Source of the DNA: Crotalaria pallida
Taxonomy: Eukaryota > Streptophyta > Magnoliopsida > Fabales > Fabaceae
Direction of reading: 5' to 3'
Assembly: GCA_037953625.1 (NCBI GenBank)
Contig: CM075649.1
Coordinates: 93,935,290 to 93,999,289, forward strand
DNA: 64,000 nucleotides
Shown: positions 57,006 to 64,000 of the stretch, piece by piece
Layout: the number at the start of each line of letters is the position of its first letter
Numbering within the stretch: position 1 is the first letter of the stretch
Translations under genes and position numbers: made by a program
The notes under the pieces: generated by a model
Databases searched by the model: none
Seen by the model: only the letters and a program-made list of their open reading frames with translations
What the model was told of the DNA's origin: nothing

Positions 57006-59218
57006 GCCTTCAGCCACCAAGGCCGCCGCCCCACCGTGGCCACCCTCCTTCTCTCCCTCAACCGGTCTCTCTCTCTTGCTCTCTCTCCTTCCCTCACACT
57101 CTCCCTCCTCACAATCTCACTCTCTCTCTCTTCACCACCACCAACCACGACCAGCCGCCACCGGAACCGCCCTCCTCCAGCCACCACCACCACCATCATA
57201 TACCTCTCTCTCTTTCTCTCTCTTACTTGGGTCCCCATCTCTCTCCTTCCCCGCCGCCCTCCTCCTTCCCCTCCGGCGCCGTTACCGCCACCTTGGCCGT
57301 GCCGGGATCGTGTCGGGAACCTCGAACCTCGAAGCTCTTGCCTTGGTCCAGTCACGATCGTTCCCGCTAACGAGGAGCAACACCGACGCCGTCATCGTCG
57401 CCGAGCTAAAATCCAGGTTCTATTTTAAAAAGCCCGAGGTAAGAGGGTTTGCGTTACCTTTGCTTAAGAAGTGAATTCTAGGATGCTATAGTGGTAGCTA
57501 GGAATAGAGTAATTAAAAGTATGTTAATGAACCTTAGGGTACCCCGTTGATATAGATAAAGTAAATAAAATTGTGACAAGAAACCACACCCTAGGGAATA
57601 AAATGTATGTGCGTAGAATAAAGCTCGGAGTGGATGAGCGTATTTAAGGATATTAAAATAGTTAATATAAAACGAAATGTGGGAAATCATAAAGTAAAAG
57701 CTATAGGGGAAGTAAAGGAACAAAAAGGGTAAAAGAGAGTCTAGAATAAGGAATAATGAATGCACGCGGAGTAAATTAGGGAATAGAAATAAAATGATGA
57801 ATTTGATTTAAAAGAAAATAGGAAAGACGACGCGTGGGTTAATAAATAACTAATAAAACGGAGAGAGAGTATGATAGTAGGGAAGTTAGAATAGAATGCT
57901 GGAATAAAATACGGAAACTAAATGGAGCTAATAGGGTAGTCAAAGAAAATGGAATTAATGAAATAGGGATAATGAGTTAAGCAATAATGTGAGTTAATAG
58001 AGCAGTTAAATAAAAGGGAGACAAAGAATTAGTAATAATAAGTTAAGTAATAGTATAAGATAAAGGAACCAAAGAAATGACTGAGAAATAACAACGAGAA
58101 CTAAAATATAAATATATAGAACCAAGTTAAGCAGAGTTGGATAAAATCGAGGGAAACTAACCAAAAGAAAAGAGTAAAGTAGAAAATGTAGAAAAATGTG
58201 ATAAGTCATAAACGAAGATAAGGATCAAAAGATTGAGAAGCATAAAAGAAATACTTAAATTATAAGTAGAGAAAAGAGAATTAATTAATTAAGAAAGAAT
58301 AAAAGATAAACGGCTGATGGTCTGTTGGACTCAGTCATGATAAAAGATAAACGGCTGATGGTCTGTTGGACTCAGTCATAAGAAAAAGAAAACGGCTGAT
58401 GGTCTTTTGGACTCAGTCATAGAAAGGAAAACGGCTGATGGTCTTTTGGACTCAGTCACAGAAAGGAAAACGGCTGATGGTCTTTTGGACTCAGTCAGGT
58501 AAAGGAAAGCGGCTGATGGTCTTTTGGACTCAGTCATAATAAAGATAAAGGGCTGATGGTATGTTGGACTCAGTCATAAGGAAAAAGGAAAGGATAAAGA
58601 AAGGAAAAGATAAAGAAAAGAAAAGAAAGAGAAAAAGAAAAGGAAGATAAAAAGAAAAAGTAAAGAAAAGAGAATGTAATAATGATGGGAAAACTAAGAA
58701 TGGAAATTAAATATATGAGAATGTATAAATAATGTATGTTGATAATAATGTAGGCTTGGTTATTTACTATGTCTTCTTTTAGGATTTATCTTTTTAAGTT
58801 CTGTGTAATGCTACCCTTCTTGATATAATTTTACAGGTACGGAAGCGGAGCTTACACTGTGGCAGGCCGAATCGAAAACTCTCTCCACCACGTGGAGTGA
58901 AATTGTGATACCCGGAGTGGATTTTATTATATTAAAAACTGTTATTTTGTAATTTATAATATGTGTAGTTATATGCCCTGAGACTGGTACTAATCGGGCG
59001 TTAGGATCTGAACTGGTTTTTAATATGTTGTGTTTATGTTTTTAAACAATTCTGGACTGACAGGTTTTAAGAAGAAAATTTTTGGGAAGTCCGAAAAATA
59101 GAGGAAACTCTGCCGGATTTTCGTAAATCCTTTCTTAAGAAATCAATTTCTAAAATGAATTTTTAAACTCTGATTTTATTAAAACCTAAAATTAACTAAA
59201 TAAAGTGAGGATGTTACA
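57006..59218 (+). repeat. A right (3') LTR, part after B
   Basis: Resumes at GCCTTCAGCC after the CCACG duplication. Holds the rest of the leader, the intron 57439-58836 with seven minisatellite units (58311-58580), and ends GATGTTACA. Confidence 0.94.
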
Positions 59219-59223
59219 ACACA

Positions 59224-60056
59224 CACATGCATACACACATGTTGCATTTTCATTTTTCCATCATATCATATACATTATAATATCGTTTTAATCATAATAA
59301 TTCAAATACATTCACACCTCATTCATCATGCAAGCATCACACATACATACTCACCAAATCAAGCACACACATTACATTTTTTTATTTATTCCACAAGATA
59401 ATTATTTATTATTATTTTTTTATTTTTCTAAAAGACACATTAAGATTGATGAATAAAACTCCAAAATACACTTTTGAAATAAAATAATAAACTGCACTAA
59501 TTGGATATAGATAAAGTCCCCATTTCATTTTATAAAATCATATTTTCATATATAAAAGAGACTCCCAAAAGGAAAAGTTCATTAGAGATCTTTAACTATT
59601 TTTAATGATTTATGCACTCAAAATTCGTATAAAATGTACCCAGAAAATGATTTTTCATAAATCAATCCAGAAAATTATAAACTTACATTTTTAAATTCTA
59701 CATTTCAATACGATCGTTTTCATGTAAAGATCATAATTTTTGGAGTTACGGTTAAAAAGTTATGAATTTTCGAAGTTATTAATTCTATTAAGGTTCATAA
59801 AGAAATTCATTTCTAAAAGAAATCACAAATAATAAAATCATGACTCATCTCTTCTTAATTAAATTAGTCCAAACTCAATAAAAATCATTTTCTTTTGAAT
59901 CTACAAAAATATTTATTTATGATACTCTATAAAAGTAAATACCTTGTTACTTAACCAAATAAAATATTCATCTAAAAATCCTTTATAAACTCTAAAAATA
60001 CATTTTATTAAAATTTATTTATTTATTTAAGTAAGGGAAAAATGCGGGATGTTACA
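59224..60056 (-). repeat. C left (3') LTR, second part
   Basis: Continues C after A. Ends GGGATGTTACA; on the minus strand this is the LTR start TGTAACATCCCGC. Confidence 0.85.
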
Positions 60057-60093
60057 TTCTCCCCAACTTAAAGATTTCTCGTCCTTGAGAAAT
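60057..60093 (-). promoter_or_regulatory. C PPT with a variant hairpin
   Basis: Minus strand: TTAAGTTGGGGAGAA abuts the LTR; ATTTCTC and GAGAAAT (60074-60080, 60087-60093) pair around six bases. The arms differ from those of A, B, D, E and H yet still pair. Confidence 0.75.
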
Positions 60094-61854
60094 GATGTGC
60101 AGAATTCGCCTGTTCTGAGAGTGCGTAGCTCCTTGGAGATATTTTTCAATCTTTTAGCAGCAGTTGCCATCGAATCGCCGAATATGCATTTAGGGGTTTT
60201 TTTTTTTAAGAGTGAGCCAAATCGATTACTTGCAAAAGTAATCTTTTGGGTCATCCCATTGTCAAATATAATGGAATACAAATGATATAGTTTTGTTAAC
60301 CAAAAGAAGGCTTTAGGAATTCCATGGTTACTGAAGCAAAAAGGAGCATTATGCTTATGCCAATCTTGACAAGGATACCACTACTCTCAGGGTCTTTTCT
60401 TTCTTAATTGTTCTCTTCTCATTAGTTCATGCCTGAACGGTCGCTATAAAACCTCAAATCTCCGTCTACTCCTCAACTTTGATAGGTCATATTCCTATAC
60501 ATCACATCTCTCCATAAGTATTTGACTGAAACTAAAACTGCAAAAATTTCCAACATTCACCAATTCTAGTTCATCTTACACAACTTCCCATTACTTTGTT
60601 CAAACCTATCTTAGTATCGTCTTAAATTATGCCGACTAAACAAATCTTTCACCCTTATCGAATTACCATGGTGACCATTATTCCTTCCTTTTTGTCTAAC
60701 AGCCACTAGTTCGTACAGAAATATGTATCACCCTACTCCTCATCTTAAGCACTTAGTCCAATAACTTAAGCATTCTAAACCTTTTTCCATCCTTCAGGAT
60801 TCATCTTCGTGTTCTAAACCATTAAAGGCTCTCCAATTCAAGGATTTATTCTCCACATTAATTATCTCAACTCCTAATGACATCCTCAAATCCATAGCTT
60901 ACAGACACCTATGTCTATAAAATATCAGATCTTAATCATTCAGCCTGCTTTTGGTCATTACTTAAGGGTTCTATCCGTAAATCTCACCACCTCATCTATT
61001 CAATCTTATAGTGCTATTACAAGTTCACATCTGATCAGACCATTTACCTACTCCAGCTAAGACCTTTCTGACTCCAAATTTTTCAGACTTGTCTCAGATG
61101 TCCACCATTTTAACACCATCTATACCATTACTTTGGCTAAGCTGTTGTCTGACTCCTCAGTTTTGATCTCTTTATACATTCCACTATCTTACTTTAGGTT
61201 CTAAGAGGTACTCTTTATTCTACTTTATCCATAACTCATCACATCCATTCATGCTCATTCACTCCTTATCCTTCTTTATTCTTGTAACTTTTTCTTAACA
61301 ACACCTCACGGTCCACCTCATAACTTGGAAATATCTACTTGATTGGCATAAGATGTCATGGTCTAAGATTGTCACAAAGGTTTTGGAGAAGACAAACGTT
61401 TTGTCAAAGTTCAGGAGATGAAACTTCGGGTTCATCAACAATCACAATCTTGTCAAATTATCTTGACAGAACAAGGTCATTCTCGATAGGCATTCTAGGC
61501 TATTAAGGACTTTTGCCATGTCCACAAGAAAAGGGTCCACATTAGAAGGGCTTCAACAAACAAAATCTCATGTCAAGGGCTCAGAGGTCATTGTAGACAA
61601 AAAGGGTTTACAATAAAGAATGCTTTAATAAAGAAGAGAAAGTTCGGATCACAAAACAAGGTCTCATGATGACACTGATTACTGCTCCTTGTACTACCGT
61701 AGACACTTTCCCGACGCATTCCTGAAGTAGAGAGAGCGTTCACGTAACTTCGTGCTTCTGTTCTCACTCATCGTGGTTCTAACACTAACACACATACAGA
61801 GTCACACAAGCAAAGCATGTAAGCCCATGCATAAGGCTACTTAGGACAACCATT
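60094..61854 (-). other. C interior, no recognisable gene
   Basis: Only about 1.8 kb. No gag or pol motif. Opposed frames at 60027-60285 lie over the LTR junction and are not genes. A small hairpin (GCATG/CATGC, about 61816-61831) lies near the PBS. Confidence 0.65.
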
Positions 61855-61866
61855 GCTCTGATACCA
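61855..61866 (-). promoter_or_regulatory. C primer-binding site (initiator Met-tRNA)
   Basis: TGGTATCAGAGC on the minus strand, three bases inside the 5' LTR that begins at 61870. Confidence 0.9.
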
Positions 61867-61869
61867 TTC

Positions 61870-64000
61870 TGTAACACCCCGATTTTGGCAACTTGAAAAT
61901 ATCATTTCTTTAAAAAAATATAGTGAAAATTTGGGTAAATTTTTTTTTTCACTAGGTAACATGGACATGAGAATCTTCAAGTTCAAAAGTCTTTCATTAA
62001 CTTAGTTGTAATAAAATCACATTCTCATATTACACGACACACTTCATCAATTGAATTCACATCTCCATACATAATTAGAGCTTTCACAAAGCAGAGCCAT
62101 AATTCATCTCATATCTCTTTTCGCAATATCTCATCAGCATTACTTTCATCATAACTTGAGCTTTTGCAAAACAGCATCACAATTCTTCTCATATTTCTTA
62201 CTCGTAATTCTCGTCAGCATAATTCTCATCATCATTGTTCTCGTCTTAAATTTCATAATTTCCATTGTCTCACTCTAATCATCATCAGAATTCCAATGTA
62301 ATTTAGATATATTTCAGACATGCTTATAAGACCAAGTAGATCATATATGAATAAATTAAAATGCATGGTAATCAGAATCATAACATATAATCATGTAAGC
62401 ACATAGCATATAGCAATTAATAGAATTTCAAACTTGATATACCCAGTTTAGAACTGAGTCTAAGTGTCACGTTGACTTAGGCATACTACATCTCTCACCT
62501 TAACTCGCTTGCAGGATTCCAAGCATTCTCCTCAAAATGCCAATCCGCTATTCCTTTTCCGCTTTCCGTTCGTTCCTCGAAACTAAAACATTTTTCCCTT
62601 ACGTTAAAATCATTCTTAACAAATTCATTTCAAAAATATTCTCGTTCTCTTAATTTTGAAAACACTTTGAAACATTTCTATCTTTGAAAAATACTTTTTT
62701 CGAAAGACATTGCCAATATCCAAATGATTTTAAATCCAAAACAAATCTATCATTTAAACGTTTCAAGAAAACTTTAAAATAATTTCAAGACAACTTTTGT
62801 CATCATTCAACCCTTAACAAATTAGCATCTTCAAGATCATTAAGTTTCTTATTAATTTGGGACAATACCTATAACTCTTTACTTTGTTTCAAGATTTCAT
62901 AAATATTAAATTCAAGAATCAAGATCACAGCTACCATCATTCTTACACCAAGTCAAACAACATACATACATACATGCATACTCTTTTATTCAAACATTCA
63001 TATATCCATTAAAACTAAAGCAACCATTTTTCCTAAGCATCGAACAAATTTCACAGGCATTACTTAACAATCATCACAATGACAATACCAAATCAAAACC
63101 TATCTTATTATTTTCCTTAATTACATCAGAGTATAAGAACAAAATCCAGCCAAGTCCAGCATCATACCCAAAGCATCATATTCACCAAAAACATCGTGTA
63201 TCATGTTAGACCGAATACGGGAATTTAAGAAGATAAAATTCCAAGACTAAATAAAATTAACTCATTTAAATTCCAAACTTTGCAATAATATTAAACACAT
63301 ATCAAAGACCGTCACATAAAATTTTTAAGTCAATCAAATGTCCAGAACTCAAGTTTTTATCCAAATTTGTCACAAAAATCCAATCAGGATTGTTGAAATC
63401 TGAAGTAAACTTGTATTTATTTAAAATAGTAAATCAACTCCAATTGACCCAAAATTTGACACAAAACCTCTACACATACTCATGATCATCTCATAAAAAT
63501 GTCAGATTATTTAGAGTAGTTTAAGCCATACTTTTCCAATTAAATCTCCCCCAAATTCTAAAAATTCAGAATTGAGCTGTCACTGTTTTGTAATTAGTAA
63601 AAATATTAAACCAACTCTACATCATCTCAAACTTTATTGAGAGTCTCAAGACATAGTCAAGATCCTATCATAAAAATTGCAAACCATCTGGAGTAGCACA
63701 AGTTCGAAAATTCTGTTCATCTTTAAGCCGAAAAACTTGTTTTCTCGAAATCGTTTTCACCAAGTTTATTCTCATAGAATTAGGAAATCAACTCTAAAAA
63801 TCATTCAAAAATTCAAAGAAGCTCATATTAACATACTTAAGACAGTGACACATTATCAAAGTCATGTCTCATAACCAAAATAAACATGCATACTCCCAAA
63901 ATCTTAAAAACTAACATGCATGTGTTCAAAATTTAAAGATCAAGCCACAAATCCAACATGCATGCATCCTAAACTCTAAGATCATAACAAATCATGCACA
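61870..64000 (-). repeat. C right (5') LTR, cut by the window edge
   Basis: Aligns with 39502 onward with scattered substitutions. It keeps the 85-bp segment (63521-63606) lost from the left LTR. Confidence 0.92.

Larger units (their letters stand above)
42212..59218 (+). mobile_element. Element A: gag-only Ty3/gypsy-type retrotransposon carrying B
   Basis: Duplication ACACA at 42207-42211 and 59219-59223. Left LTR 42212-45023, interior 45024-47959, right LTR 47960-48521 plus 57006-59218, interrupted by B. The interior encodes gag with one stop and no pol. The gag with paired zinc knuckles and the PPT context suggest the Tekay/Del chromovirus lineage, but no chromodomain is present to confirm it. 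Confidence 0.93.
39502..64000 (-). mobile_element. Element C: Ty3/gypsy-type LTR element, runs past the window
   Basis: Minus orientation. Left (3') LTR is 39502-42211 plus 59224-60056, split by A; without A it is about 3.54 kb. The interior is only 60057-61869. The right (5') LTR starts at 61870 and leaves the window. PBS and PPT are present. The duplication cannot be checked because the right end is outside. Confidence 0.88.

Noticed and set aside
60027..60285. Opposed 84- and 78-codon frames
   Set aside because: They span the LTR/PPT junction of C and have no recognisable product.

Overview
This window is a nest of plant LTR retrotransposons. I see no convincing host gene, no rRNA or tRNA gene, and no bacterial feature. 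It looks like pericentromeric or other heterochromatic DNA of a flowering plant. A eudicot is likely and a legume is plausible from the style of the LTR palindromes (TAATCGATTA, CGCTTAAGCG, AACCGGTT), but the species cannot be read from the sequence. Most coding capacity is gone. The only clear protein remnants are a gag gene with one stop codon (45209-46180), a shredded gag (51240-51665), and a broken Ty1/copia gag-protease-integrase (16898-18661, minus strand).

Layout, left to right (letters are mine). I (1-2107, minus): partial Ty3/gypsy-type LTR. A small foldback lies at 2108-2264. H (2265-9267, minus): gypsy-type element with a truncated left LTR and a coding-free interior. H interrupts F (9268-16897, minus), an LTR of the same family as C, which also carries the complete solo LTR G (9983-13525, target duplication AAACA). 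F sits inside the integrase of copia element J. J's gag, protease and PBS follow to 18757, and J's 5' LTR is 28711-29375. Between PBS and LTR, element E (18763-28710, plus) has inserted exactly into the first five bases of J's LTR. Beyond J lies unassigned DNA (29376-29658, resuming at 38913-39501), split by element D (29659-38912, minus, duplication AGTGC). C (39502 to beyond 64000, minus) has its left LTR split by A (42212-59218, plus, duplication ACACA). A's right LTR is in turn split by B (48522-57000, plus, duplication CCACG). The C > A > B nest is fully resolved by target duplications.

A, B, D, E, G, H and probably I share one modular LTR plan although their sequences differ widely. The modules are: (1) short perfect palindromes upstream of the inferred transcription start; (2) a CT/GC-rich leader ending in a 5' splice-site consensus (AG|GTAAG type); (3) an apparent 0.9-2.0 kb intron holding family-specific hairpin-forming repeats; (4) a 3' splice site (usually AG|GTAC); (5) a short hairpin whose arms covary between families; (6) a conserved terminal block; then the PBS for initiator Met-tRNA. 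Two further hairpins lie just after the PBS and just before the polypurine tract. The interiors code for gag at most, so these are non-autonomous elements that must use proteins supplied elsewhere. This conserved non-coding plan (LTR-resident intron plus several covarying hairpins) is the main candidate for something undescribed. Splice sites and hairpins were found by eye and have not been tested with transcripts or folding software.
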